Position numbers and translations under genes: made by a program. 64,000 nucleotides of DNA from Streptomyces sp. 2114.4 (GTDB taxonomy: Bacteria > Actinomycetota > Actinomycetes > Streptomycetales > Streptomycetaceae): NCBI RefSeq assembly GCF_900187385.1, contig NZ_FYEY01000001.1:4898001-4962000 (forward strand), given 5' to 3'. Every line of letters begins with the position of its first letter. Within the stretch, counting starts at the first letter, position 1. The notes beneath the pieces are model-generated. The model had not been told where the DNA came from. It worked only from the letters and a program-made list of their open reading frames with translations, and did not search any database. Positions 54,498 to 63,301 of the stretch are shown piece by piece.

Positions 54498-55547
54498 CTA
54501 CTGCGGCCCCCCGCCCCGTCCCACCGCCGCCGTCCGCAACCCCTCCGTCCGCATGGCGCCGTACGGGCCGAAGCCGCGGCCGGTGGCCAGGACGACCACC
54601 GAGGTCATGGCCGCCAGGGCGTAGGCGGTCGTGACGAGCGACAGGGCGCCCTGGGGGGTTTCGTAGGAGCGGTTGAAGAAGTCCGTCACGGTCAGCAGGA
54701 CGACCGTCCGCACGGTGATGTACAGCTCCAGCGCGGCGAACGTCAGGAGCGCGCCGCGCACTTCCCGGCGCCCTCGTAAGGCCAGCACCCCGAGGACGAG
54801 GAGGGCGCACACCGAGCCGATGGTGGTGAACGCGCTGGGCGCCGCCAGATCGAGGGTGCCGAGTACCGAGCCGTCGACCGCGTCGTGCAGGTAGCGCCCC
54901 ACGTCCCCCTCGGGGGTCGTCAGGTCGCTGACGAGCCAGCCGAGGCGGGCCAGGCACATCACCAGGAACAGCACCCCGCAGATCCGGGACGGGCGCCGCC
55001 GCCAGGTTTCCGGGCCGTCCGCGGCCGCGGCGGACGGGTGCCCGCCGCGGCGGCGCTCGGTGGCCGGGAACATCGTGCACAGCACGACCAGTGCCACCGC
55101 CAGCCCCAGGCCACGGGTGGCGAGCACCCAGCCGCCCAGCGGGTCGTGGCCGTACAGGTCGCGGTAGGCGGGGTCAAAGAGGCCCACGCCCTCCCGCAGG
55201 GAGACGGCGAGCAGCACCCAACCGGACAGCAGCGCCGCGGAGCGTGCCACGCGTCGCCGGGCCAGTGCCAGTCCGGCGATCGCCAGGAACCCGACGGTGA
55301 AGGCCCATTCGTACGGGCCGAGGATCTGGGTCGTGGGGGAGGCGCCCGGGTTGAACAGGCCCTCCAGGAAGTCCCAGACGTTGCCGTCCCCTTGGGTGAT
55401 GCCGTAGGCCGTCCAGGCGAGCAGCGCACCGGAGTAGAGGGCGAGGAACAGGGCGGTCGTTCGGTAGGCGCCGCCGTGCTCCGGGGCGGCCCGGCCCGGA
55501 TCGGGGCCCGGACGGACATCCACCGTTCCACCGTCCTGCATCACCAT
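54498..55547 (-). CDS. Multi-span membrane protein with a TTA codon
   Basis: 349 residues from ATG 55547 (GGGGG about five bases upstream). Seven or eight membrane segments: TALFLALYSGALLAWTAYGI, YEWAFTVGFLAIAGLALARR, ALLSGWVLLAVSLREGVGLF, VLATRGLGLAVALVVLCTMF, ICGVLFLVMCLARLGWLVSD, FTTIGSVCALLVLGVLALRG, LTFAALELYITVRTVVLLTV and a final SLVTTAYALAAMTSVVVLAT. Family not recognised. Leu257 is TTA (54777-54779), predicting bldA control. It converges on the HAD gene with a two-base gap, so the stops almost touch. Confidence 0.78.
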   Translation of the reverse strand: MVMQDGGTVDVRPGPDPGRAAPEHGGAYRTTALFLALYSGALLAWTAYGITQGDGNVWDFLEGLFNPGASPTTQILGPYEWAFTVGFLAIAGLALARRRVARSAALLSGWVLLAVSLREGVGLFDPAYRDLYGHDPLGGWVLATRGLGLAVALVVLCTMFPATERRRGGHPSAAAADGPETWRRRPSRICGVLFLVMCLARLGWLVSDLTTPEGDVGRYLHDAVDGSVLGTLDLAAPSAFTTIGSVCALLVLGVLALRGRREVRGALLTFAALELYITVRTVVLLTVTDFFNRSYETPQGALSLVTTAYALAAMTSVVVLATGRGFGPYGAMRTEGLRTAAVGRGGGPQ

Positions 55548-55838
55548 GACCGACCCCCGATCCGCTTCTCGTGGCCACCGCACCGGTTGTTTCCCGTACG
55601 ACAGCCTCACTGTGTCAAGGACGGTGGAAGAGCAGGTGGAGGTTCCACCCCGTGTGTCGTGCGGTCCGGGGTGCTCGGGGGGCAGTGCGGCCACGTCCTC
55701 TATTGGGGTAAGCGTGCCAACTGCCTCCGCAGGGGCGGTGGATCACGGCGGCCGGGGTGGCGTCACGGCATGGGCGACCTTGGCCGGTCCCCGAGGTGAC
55801 GCCCTTCCCGTGCGGGGCCGGTGCGGGAAGATGGGCCC

Positions 55839-57923
55839 ATGGGGAGCTTCGGGGGCGAGGGCCGGCTGATCGGTGGCCGGTACCGCCTGGGAGTACGGCT
55901 CGGCCGCGGCGGCATGGGGACGGTCTGGCGCGCCACCGACGAGCTGTTGGCCCGCCAAGTCGCGGTGAAGGAACTGCACTTGGACGAGGAGGCCGGTGAG
56001 GGGGAAGGCGAGGCGGCCGCCGGGTCCGAGCCGCGGGTGCAGCGTGAGCGGGCGATGCGGGAGGCGCGGACGGTCGCCGGGATCAAGCACCCGAATGTGA
56101 TTGTCGTGCATGACGTCGTCGAGCAGGACGGCCGGCCGTGGATCGTGATGGAGCTGGTGGAGGGCGCGTCGCTGGCCGACCGGCTGCGGAGCGGCGGACC
56201 GGTCGCGCCGCGCGAGGCCGCCCGGATCGGTGTCGCGCTGCTGGGCGCGCTGCGGGCCGCGCACACCCGCGGGGTACTGCACCGCGACCTCAAGCCCGCC
56301 AACGTCCTGATGGAGGCGGGCACCGGCCGGGTGGTGCTCACCGACTTCGGTATCGCCCAGGTCCCCGGTGTCACCACGCTCACCGACCCCGGTGGCTTCG
56401 TCGGCTCACCCGAATACACCGCGCCGGAACGGATGTCCGGCCGCGGCACGGGGCCCGAGGCCGATCTCTGGTCGCTCGGGGTGCTGCTGTGCGCCGCGCT
56501 CAGCGGTGCCTCGCCGTTCCACCGCGACTCGCTGGGCGGTGTGCTGCATGCCGTGGTGTACGAGGACATTGAATTCCCGGAGGCCGCACGGGCGTTACGC
56601 GCCGTCGTCGAGGGCCTGCTGGAACGCGATCCGGAACGCCGGCTGGGGGTCGCCGAGACGGAGCGGCTGTTGCGCGGCTATCTGCGGTCGGGCCGCTCTC
56701 CGGAGCGGGGGGCGGACGACCAGGGGCTCGGACGCGGTCACGGTCACGGTCACGGTCATGGCCGTGGCCATGGTCACGGGGGTGACTACGCGGGCGACGG
56801 GGGCGACGGGGCCGCCGGCCGCGCCGCCGAGGCCGTGGCGGGCGCGAGCGGGCTCCCGGGGCGGGTGCCGGCCGGCCCCGGGAGCCCGCACGGCCCGCAC
56901 CACCCCGGGCCCGACGTCCACGCCTGTCCGCACGACGGCCCCGGCGACGGCCTGCCCAGCGAACACCCGCCCAGCGAGGACCCGTTGGCCGCGGGTGCGC
57001 CGTCCGTGCCCCCGCCCGGCCCCGGCCGTGCGGCCACCGGGGGCGGCGACGGCGGCAGGGACGGCGGCAGGGACAGCGGCAGCGACGGCGGTGAAGCCGA
57101 AGACGCCGGGCAGCCGGGCGGGCACGCGGGCGGGCGCTCCGGCGGCCGGGCCCCGGGTGCGCCGGTCCGCGCCTCCCTCGACGACCGGGCGCTGGCGGTG
57201 GCCGCCCGGCCGCACACCGGCCGGCTCCGCACCGCTCTGCTGGTGGCCCTCGCGGCGGTGGTGATCGGCGGCGCGGGCGCGGGCCTCGCCGTCCTGCTGA
57301 TGCACCCGGACGGGACGCACCCGAACGGGAGCGGCAGCAAACCCGGCGGCCGCTCCCCGCAAGCCTCGGAATCGGAAGGGGGACCTGGGCCCGCACGGAC
57401 CCCCGGCCCCGTCAGCGGGCAGCCCACCGTCACCGTCACGGTCACCTCGTCGCCCTCCCCGGGGGCCACCGGCACGGTTCCCGCCGGCTACCGGCTCGTC
57501 CACGACCCGGCCGGCTTCGTGCTCGCCGTGCCGGACGGCTTCACCCGCTCGTACGAGAACGGCCGCGTCTACTACTCCTCGCAGGGCAGACGGTTCCGGA
57601 TCGGCATCCAGCTGCAGAAGCGGGTCCCGGAAGGGCCGCTGGGCGCGATGCGGGCGGCGGACGCGGAGGGCCCCGCGCACTACCGCGGCTACCGCCAGGG
57701 GCAGGTCACCGAGACCACCCACAACGGGCTCCGGGCCGGGCGCTGGGAGTTCGTCTGGGACGGCGGTGCGCAGGACGGCGGCCCCCGCTGCACCTACGAC
57801 CTCAGCTGGGACGAGGGCGGCCGGATGATCGACGTGTGGATCTCCTCCCCGGTCGGCGCGCGCACCGAGGCCACGCGGCACTTCGACACCGCGCTCGACG
57901 CGTTCCGGCTGACCGGGGCGTGA
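55839..57923 (+). CDS. Membrane-anchored Ser/Thr protein kinase with His-rich linker and TTA codon
   Basis: 694 residues from ATG 55839. Kinase domain ~15-280: LGVRLGRGGMGTVWRATDEL (glycine loop), Lys44 in VAVKEL, HRDLKPANVL, DFGIAQ, GFVGSPEYTAPERMSGRGTG. An insertion EEAGEGEGEAAAG enlarges the N-lobe. Then a linker with alternating Gly-His at residues 300-315 (GHGHGHGHGRGHGHGG), a Gly/Pro/Asp-rich stretch, one membrane span (~465-489: RTALLVALAAVVIGGAGAGL) and an extracellular domain (AGYRLVHDPAGFVLAVPDGF). Leu253 is TTA (56595-56597), so full-length kinase should need bldA. Promoter lies in 55548-55838. Confidence 0.92.
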   Translation: MGSFGGEGRLIGGRYRLGVRLGRGGMGTVWRATDELLARQVAVKELHLDEEAGEGEGEAAAGSEPRVQRERAMREARTVAGIKHPNVIVVHDVVEQDGRPWIVMELVEGASLADRLRSGGPVAPREAARIGVALLGALRAAHTRGVLHRDLKPANVLMEAGTGRVVLTDFGIAQVPGVTTLTDPGGFVGSPEYTAPERMSGRGTGPEADLWSLGVLLCAALSGASPFHRDSLGGVLHAVVYEDIEFPEAARALRAVVEGLLERDPERRLGVAETERLLRGYLRSGRSPERGADDQGLGRGHGHGHGHGRGHGHGGDYAGDGGDGAAGRAAEAVAGASGLPGRVPAGPGSPHGPHHPGPDVHACPHDGPGDGLPSEHPPSEDPLAAGAPSVPPPGPGRAATGGGDGGRDGGRDSGSDGGEAEDAGQPGGHAGGRSGGRAPGAPVRASLDDRALAVAARPHTGRLRTALLVALAAVVIGGAGAGLAVLLMHPDGTHPNGSGSKPGGRSPQASESEGGPGPARTPGPVSGQPTVTVTVTSSPSPGATGTVPAGYRLVHDPAGFVLAVPDGFTRSYENGRVYYSSQGRRFRIGIQLQKRVPEGPLGAMRAADAEGPAHYRGYRQGQVTETTHNGLRAGRWEFVWDGGAQDGGPRCTYDLSWDEGGRMIDVWISSPVGARTEATRHFDTALDAFRLTGA

Positions 57924-58083
57924 CCCGGGGCGTGAGCCAGGGCCGTGATCACGTGTCCGGGGCCTCGGTCGGCCCAGACCAGCCCCCTTGCGGCCAGCGG
58001 ACACTGGCGCGATGGTGCGTACGGCGTGAAAACTCATTACTCCCGGGTACACAAAGCGTCCGGGGAGGAATACGCTCGCCGAC

Positions 58084-59790
58084 ATGACGGACTCGCAGGA
58101 CACCGGAACCGCCTCCCCCGAGGCCCCCGCCGCGGCCCCGGAGGCCCCCGCCGCCGAGGCGCCCGCCGAGACTCCCGCGGCCGACGAGGCCCCCGCCGCC
58201 CCCGCCGGCGGCAACCCGGTCGCCGCCACCCCGGCGGGCGCCCGTACCGCGGCGGATGTGGTCACCCCCGAACTCGCCGCCCGGCTCACCCGTGGTGTGG
58301 TCGGCGCGGGCCGCACCGCCAACCACACCCCGTTCACCGGCGAGAAGCTGGCCGACCTGCCCGAGTCCACCCCCGAGGACGTCGCCACCGCCTTCGAGCG
58401 GGCGCGCGTCGCCCAGGAGCGCTGGGCCAAGGTCCCGGTCAAGCAGCGCGCCGCGGTGCTGCTGCGCTTCCACGACCTGGTGCTGCGCCGCCAGGCCGAA
58501 GTGCTCGACCTGATCCAGCTGGAGACCGGCAAGGCGCGGCTGCACGCCCATGAGGAGGTGCAGGCGGTCACCGTCACCGCCCGCCACTACGGCCGCAGGG
58601 CCCACGCCTACCTCAAGCCCAAGGCCCGCACCGGCGTCGTACCGACCCTCACCAAGGTCACCGAACTCCGCCAGCCCCGGGGCGTCGTGGGGCAGATAGC
58701 CCCCTGGAACTACCCCTTGGAGCTGTCCGTCGGCGACGCCCTGCCGGCCTTCGTCGCGGGCAACGCCGTCGTCATGAAGCCCGACACGGAGACCGCGCTG
58801 ACCGCGCTGTGGGCCCGGGAACAGCTCATCGAGGCCGGGCTGCCGGAGGACGTCTGGCAGGTCGTACTCGGCGAGGGCCCGGTCATCGGCCCCGCCGTCG
58901 TCGAGCACGCCGACTACGTCTCCTTCACCGGCTCGACCCGTACGGGCCGCGAGGTCGCCCAGGGCGCCGCCGCCCGGCTGGTCGGCGTCTCGCTCGAACT
59001 CGGCGGCAAGAACGCCATGTTGGTGCTGCAGGACGCCGATGTGGAGAAGGCCGCCGCCGGCGCCGTCCGTGGCTGCTTCGCCTCCGCCGGGCAGCTGTGC
59101 ATCTCCATCGAGCGGCTCTACGTCCACGAGTCCATCGCCGACGACTTCCTCCAGCGGTTCGCCGCCCGGACGAAGGCGATGCGGCTGGGCAACGCCCTCG
59201 CCTACGGCGCCGACATGGGCTCGCTGGTCGGCGAGCGGCAGCTGGAGACCGTCACCCGCCATGTCGAAGAGGCCGTCGCCAAGGGCGCCCGGCTGGTCGC
59301 CGGCGGCCGCCCCCGCCCCGACATCGGCCCGCTCTTCTACGAGCCGACCATCCTCGACGGCGTCCAGGCCCCGATGGCGGTCTGCGACGAGGAGACCTTC
59401 GGCCCGGTGGTCTCCCTCTACCGCTTCAGCGACGAGGACGAGGCGGTGGCGCTCGCCAACGCCACCCCGTACGGGCTGAATTCCAGCGTCTGGACCAAGG
59501 ACGGCCGACGCGGCCGTGCGGTCGCCGCCCGGCTGCGCACGGGCACGGTCAACGTCAATGAGTCCTACGCCGCCGGCTACGCCAGCGTGCAGGCGCCGAT
59601 GGGCGGCATGGGGGACTCGGGCCTGGGCCGCCGGCACGGCTCCGAGGGCATCCTCAAGTACACCGAGGCGCAGACCGTCGCCCATCAGCGCCTGATGCCG
59701 CTGGCGCCGTCCTTCGGGATGACCGACGAGAAGTACGCCCAGTTCATGACCCGCAGCCTGCGCGCGATGAAGGCGCTCCGACTCCGCTAA
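58084..59790 (+). CDS. Succinate-semialdehyde-type aldehyde dehydrogenase (NAD(P)-dependent)
   Basis: 568 residues from ATG 58084. An Ala/Pro/Glu-rich 50-residue extension (EAPAAAPEAPAAEAPAETPA) precedes the ALDH domain. Catalytic parts: VGQIAPWNYPLELSVGDALP, Glu in LVGVSLELGGKNAMLVLQDA, Cys in CFASAGQLCISIERLYVHES, and FEPTILDG-like region with CDEETFGPVVSLY. The KMGGKNA/GQLC set and the AALWAREQLIEAG loop match the SSADH/YneI group. It would make succinate or another acid from the aldehyde. A -10-like TACGCT 13 bases before ATG. The GMC gene follows 23 bases downstream. Confidence 0.9.
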   Translation: MTDSQDTGTASPEAPAAAPEAPAAEAPAETPAADEAPAAPAGGNPVAATPAGARTAADVVTPELAARLTRGVVGAGRTANHTPFTGEKLADLPESTPEDVATAFERARVAQERWAKVPVKQRAAVLLRFHDLVLRRQAEVLDLIQLETGKARLHAHEEVQAVTVTARHYGRRAHAYLKPKARTGVVPTLTKVTELRQPRGVVGQIAPWNYPLELSVGDALPAFVAGNAVVMKPDTETALTALWAREQLIEAGLPEDVWQVVLGEGPVIGPAVVEHADYVSFTGSTRTGREVAQGAAARLVGVSLELGGKNAMLVLQDADVEKAAAGAVRGCFASAGQLCISIERLYVHESIADDFLQRFAARTKAMRLGNALAYGADMGSLVGERQLETVTRHVEEAVAKGARLVAGGRPRPDIGPLFYEPTILDGVQAPMAVCDEETFGPVVSLYRFSDEDEAVALANATPYGLNSSVWTKDGRRGRAVAARLRTGTVNVNESYAAGYASVQAPMGGMGDSGLGRRHGSEGILKYTEAQTVAHQRLMPLAPSFGMTDEKYAQFMTRSLRAMKALRLR

Positions 59791-59813
59791 CACCCCCTCA
59801 GCAGGGAGAGCCA

Positions 59814-61733
59814 GTGCCCCAGGAGAACTCTGCCCGGAATCAGGACGCGAACGGCGGCCGGGACGCCCAGGACGGCCCTGAGAACCCTGCCGCCCCCGAC
59901 GCCCGTGCCGACGGCCCCGCCGCCTCCGACGGCCACGCCTACGACTATGACGTGCTCGTCGTCGGGTCGGGCTTCGGCGGCTCGGTCTCCGCGCTCCGGC
60001 TGACCGAGAAGGGCTATCGCGTCGGCGTCCTGGAGGCCGGCCGCCGCTTCACCCGGCAGACACTGCCGAAGAACTCCTGGGACCTCCGCAACTACCTGTG
60101 GGCCCCGGCGCTCGGCTGCTACGGCATCCAGCGGGTGCATCTGCTCGGCAACGTGATGGTGCTCGCCGGCGCCGGGGTCGGCGGCGGCTCGCTGAACTAC
60201 GCCAACACCCTCTACGTCCCGCCGAAGCCGTTCTTCGAGGACCAGCAGTGGGGCCACATCACCGACTGGCACGCGGAGTTGGCGCCGTACTACGACCAGG
60301 CCAAACGCATGCTCGGGGTGCGCCTCAACCCGACGATGACGCCCTCCGACGTCCACCTCAAGGAAACCGCCGAGAAGATGGGCGTCGGCGACACCTTCCA
60401 CTTCGCGCCGGTGGGCGTCTTCTTCGGCGACGGACGGGACGCCGTCAGCGAGGAGGAAGCGGCGGAGAACGGGGCATCGAAAGCCGCGCCGGGCACGGAG
60501 GTGCCCGACCCGTACTTCGGCGGAAAGGGCCCGTCGCGTAAGGCCTGTACGGAGTGCGGGGAGTGCATGACCGGGTGCCGGCACGGTGCCAAGAACACCC
60601 TCAACGAGAACTACCTCCACCTCGCCGAGCAGGCGGGCGCCGTCATCCACCCCATGACCTCGGTCGTCACCGTCACCGAGGACTCCCGCGGCGGCTATGC
60701 CGTCGCCACCCTGCCCACCGACAACAAGCGCACGGGCCGGGGCCGCACCTTCACCGCCCGCCGGGTCGTCCTCGCGGCCGGTACGTACGGCACCCAGACC
60801 TTGCTGCACAAGATGAAGGACAGCGGACTGCTCCCCGGCCTCTCCGCCCGGCTCGGCGAGCTGACCCGGACGAACTCCGAGGCACTGGTGGGCGCCCAGA
60901 CCGACAACCGCCGCTACCGCAAACGGCACGGCGCGGCGAAGGCCGACTTCACCAAGGGCGTGGCGATCACGTCGTCGATCCACCCCGACGAGAACACCCA
61001 CATCGAACCGGTGCGCTACGGCAAGGGCTCCAACGCGATGGGGGGCATGACGATCCTCCAGGTCCCCTACCGGCCCGCCGGACGCGTCGCGGGCTGGCTG
61101 GGCAACGTGGCCCGCCACCCCTGGCTGGCGCTCCGCTCGCTCTCCAACCGCCGCTGGTCGGAGCGGACCATCATCGGCCTGGTCATGCAGTCCCTCGACA
61201 ACTCCCTGACGACGTACCGGAAGCCGACGGGGCTGGGCAAGGGCCTGCTCACCGCACGCCAGGGGCACGGGGCCCCGAACCCGAACCAGATCCCCGAGGC
61301 CACCCGGGCGGCGACGCTGCTGTCCGAGGAGATCAACGGCTTCGCGGGCTCCAACATCGGTGAGCTGATGGGCACTCCGCTCACCGCGCACTTCCTGGGC
61401 GGCTGCCCGATCGGCGAGGACGCGGACCACGGCGTCATCGACCCGTACCACCGCCTGTACGGCCACCCGGGGATCTCGGTCGTCGACGGCTCCGCGGTCT
61501 CCGCCAACCTCGGCGTCAACCCGTCCCTGACGATCACCGCGCAGGCCGAGCGCGCGATGTCGCTGTGGCCCAACAAGGGCGAGCCGGACCCGCGCCCCAC
61601 CCCGGGCCGGGCCTACCGGCGGCTGGCGCCCGTCGAGCCGGCCCGCCCCGCGGTCCCTCCCCACGCCTTCGGCGCGCTGAACCTGCCGTTCCTGGCCGTT
61701 CCGCCGGTGCCGCCGAAGAAGCCCCTGACGTAG
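59814..61733 (+). CDS. GMC oxidoreductase with four-cysteine motif (cholesterol-oxidase-like)
   Basis: 639 residues from GTG 59814 (GGGAGAG upstream). A ~45-residue acidic start precedes the FAD Rossmann motif YDVLVVGSGFGGSVSALRLT and GYRVGVLEAGRRFTRQTLPK. A C-x2-C-x2-C-x3-C run (ACTECGECMTGCRHGAKNTL) near 60545-60600 is typical of this subgroup. The C-terminal substrate part has GTPLTAHFLGGCPIGEDADH and YGHPGISVVDGSAVSANLGV with active-site His/Asn. It oxidises an alcohol or sterol-like substrate with FAD. No Tat or Sec signal is present, so it acts in the cytosol. Same direction as the aldehyde dehydrogenase. Confidence 0.88.
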   Translation: MPQENSARNQDANGGRDAQDGPENPAAPDARADGPAASDGHAYDYDVLVVGSGFGGSVSALRLTEKGYRVGVLEAGRRFTRQTLPKNSWDLRNYLWAPALGCYGIQRVHLLGNVMVLAGAGVGGGSLNYANTLYVPPKPFFEDQQWGHITDWHAELAPYYDQAKRMLGVRLNPTMTPSDVHLKETAEKMGVGDTFHFAPVGVFFGDGRDAVSEEEAAENGASKAAPGTEVPDPYFGGKGPSRKACTECGECMTGCRHGAKNTLNENYLHLAEQAGAVIHPMTSVVTVTEDSRGGYAVATLPTDNKRTGRGRTFTARRVVLAAGTYGTQTLLHKMKDSGLLPGLSARLGELTRTNSEALVGAQTDNRRYRKRHGAAKADFTKGVAITSSIHPDENTHIEPVRYGKGSNAMGGMTILQVPYRPAGRVAGWLGNVARHPWLALRSLSNRRWSERTIIGLVMQSLDNSLTTYRKPTGLGKGLLTARQGHGAPNPNQIPEATRAATLLSEEINGFAGSNIGELMGTPLTAHFLGGCPIGEDADHGVIDPYHRLYGHPGISVVDGSAVSANLGVNPSLTITAQAERAMSLWPNKGEPDPRPTPGRAYRRLAPVEPARPAVPPHAFGALNLPFLAVPPVPPKKPLT

Positions 61734-61967
61734 GGGCCCCGGCGGAAGGCGCAGGGAAGGTATGCGGACGGCGCACGGAAGACGTCGGCGGTGGCCGAAA
61801 AAGGTTGCCCCTTCAACAAGAAGCCTGTCGTGATGTCGATCACATCCGTCACGGCAGTCTCACCGGAGACGCACCACAGCCTCACGGTCGTCCCGTAGGC
61901 GGCACGAAGGCAGGGCACAGGACAGAGCTCGACGACGGTCGTGTGCGGGCGCACGCCCCCCACAGCG

Positions 61968-62020
61968 AAGGGCCCCGGATACCGTCCGCGAGGGGGGGTG
62001 CGGACGGCCACGGGGCCCTT
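61968..62020. terminator. Large nested hairpin after the GMC gene
   Basis: Outer arms AAGGGCCCCG (61968-61977) and CGGGGCCCTT (62011-62020) with inner CCGTCCGC (61982-61989) / GCGGACGG (62000-62007). Followed by TTGCTTT; likely the end of the aldehyde dehydrogenase-GMC transcript, or a bidirectional stop. Confidence 0.75.
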
Positions 62021-62621
62021 TGCTTTCGGTGCCGGCGTCAGGGCAGCGCCGGCACCGAGGGGCGGCGCTGGGGGGGGTAGCGCCGCTGGCTTATGGGGTG
62101 GTGCGCGAGGGTGCGAATGCTGCGGTGGCCGGACCGATGGCAGTGCAAAAGTCCGTACCGGATACGGCAGGTCGTTCGTCAAGCATCGTCCTGGATGCGC
62201 CTCACCTGGCGCAACCTTTTCGACCGGATGCGGTCGGTCCCGGGCGTCCCCAGGACCGACCACCCCATCGGATGTGACCGGGCTGCTGTCCCCTGCTGAC
62301 CGGTCACGGCTCCGGAGCGAGGTCCCACGACGCGGGCCGCGGCTGGCGGCCGGCGTCTCATCGCTCCGGCTTTCCGCCCGTGAGGCGGCGTCTACGCGTA
62401 GTCCTGCAGGCCGCGCCTGGCTGGCGTGGCACCGGGAACAACGAAGCCTCGCGGCGGCCGGTCACGCGCCGTACGGGTGAGTCGGCAACCGAACGCGGAT
62501 CCGGCAGCTGCGCCGGGGCGCGTGCGCTTCGTCACGCGCCCCGGTCGGCCCCGAAACCGACCGCATACCGTCCAGAATCAGCCACTGCCGCCTCTGATCC
62601 CGATGCCGGAACCCCGGAATA

Positions 62622-62717
62622 CCGGCCGGATCCGGCCACCCCCGGTAGCCGGCCGGTCGCGCCCAGCAGCCGGCCGGCTACCCGGGGCAGTCGGCCGGCT
62701 ACCCCGGCAGCCGACTG
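62622..62717. repeat. Cluster of palindromic GTAGCCGGCCGG repeats before chorismate mutase
   Basis: CCCGGTAGCCGGCCGG (62641-62656) faces CCGGCCGGCTACCCGGG (62670-62686); a third copy with CAGTCGGC (62688-62695) / GCCGACTG (62710-62717) follows, and ACCGGCCGGATCCGG lies at the left end. The cluster begins 20 bases beyond the minus-strand chorismate mutase stop and may end its transcript. Confidence 0.6.
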
Positions 62718-62737
62718 GGCCCCGTCTCCCGCCCGCC

Positions 62738-63049
62738 TCAGATCTGGCCCCGGGACAGCTCCAGCAGGGTCATCGCGAGCGCGGTACCCGGCTTGCCGAG
62801 CTGGTCGCGGTAGTGGGCAAGGATCTCCATCTCGCGGGAGAGGTTCACCCTCCGTCCGCCGGAGGTGAGGCGTTCGCGCTGGATGACGGCCGAGACGGCC
62901 ATCCGTTCCTGGACGAGGCCGATGATCCGGCCGTCGAGATCATCGATCCGCTGCCGTGCGTCCTGGATGATCCCGGCCGCCTCCGCCGTGTGGGCGCCGG
63001 TGTCGGTGCCGGGGGCCGGGGCGGGGGAGGTGGTGGTCCGAGGGCTCAT
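62738..63049 (-). CDS. Chorismate mutase (AroQ type)
   Basis: 103 residues from ATG 63049. After a ~25-residue disordered start comes the three-helix AroQ domain: IIQDARQRIDDLDGRIIGLV (first Arg of the active site), QERMAVSAVIQRERLTSGGR (second), RVNLSREMEILAHYRDQLGK and a closing helix. It rearranges chorismate to prephenate for Phe/Tyr. Free-standing AroQ in actinobacteria often works with DAHP synthase. It lies opposite guaA with a short minus-strand ORF between, as in other Streptomyces (recollection). Confidence 0.88.
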   Translation of the reverse strand: MSPRTTTSPAPAPGTDTGAHTAEAAGIIQDARQRIDDLDGRIIGLVQERMAVSAVIQRERLTSGGRRVNLSREMEILAHYRDQLGKPGTALAMTLLELSRGQI

Positions 63050-63109
63050 GTCCGTATCTCCTGGGGTGAGTGGCCCCGGAGCCGATGATCGGTCCTGACG
63101 GACGCAGAA

Positions 63110-63136
63110 CGCCCCGGACCATTTCGGCCCGGGGCG
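63110..63136. terminator. Hairpin between chorismate mutase and the 23-codon ORF
   Basis: Perfect arms CGCCCCGG (63110-63117) and CCGGGGCG (63129-63136). It follows the 23-codon minus-strand ORF (stop at 63161) by 24 bases and would end its short transcript. Confidence 0.65.
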
Positions 63137-63160
63137 CCTGGGAAGTTGCTTGTCAGTGGA

Positions 63161-63232
63161 TCAAGCAGCACGACCATGGCAGCCGGACGGGCCGGTGCCA
63201 TAGGTAAAGACGAAGGTCAGCTGCTTGGACAT
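63161..63232 (-). CDS. 23-residue ORF divergent from guaA
   Basis: ATG 63232 to TGA at 63161, reading MSKQLTFVFTYGTGPSGCHG then RAA. A -35 TTGGAC and -10 CATACT, 18 bases apart, sit seven bases before the ATG, so a leaderless mRNA is likely; a terminator follows. So short and isolated a unit could be a leader peptide, a small protein or a regulatory RNA. It contains one Cys and one His. Family unknown. Confidence 0.4.
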   Translation of the reverse strand: MSKQLTFVFTYGTGPSGCHGRAA

Positions 63233-63301
63233 GGGGCCAAGTATGAGCCCGTTAGAATCGAAAGTCCAACCCCTGCTCCACACCGCCGGAAGGCCGCCGA
63301 A

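Larger units (their letters stand above)
61734..62737. other. One-kilobase gap without a supported gene
   Basis: Two structured elements (61968-62020 and 62622-62717) and between them ~600 bases where only Pro/Arg-rich ORFs with no ribosome sites occur. GC is high but third-position bias is absent in all frames. It may hold an unrecognised RNA, but I see no tRNA-like or riboswitch core. Confidence 0.4.

Noticed and set aside
61613..62263. 216-codon Pro-rich ORF on the minus strand downstream of GMC
   Set aside because: Overlaps the GMC 3' end and a terminator, and has no third-position bias of its own.
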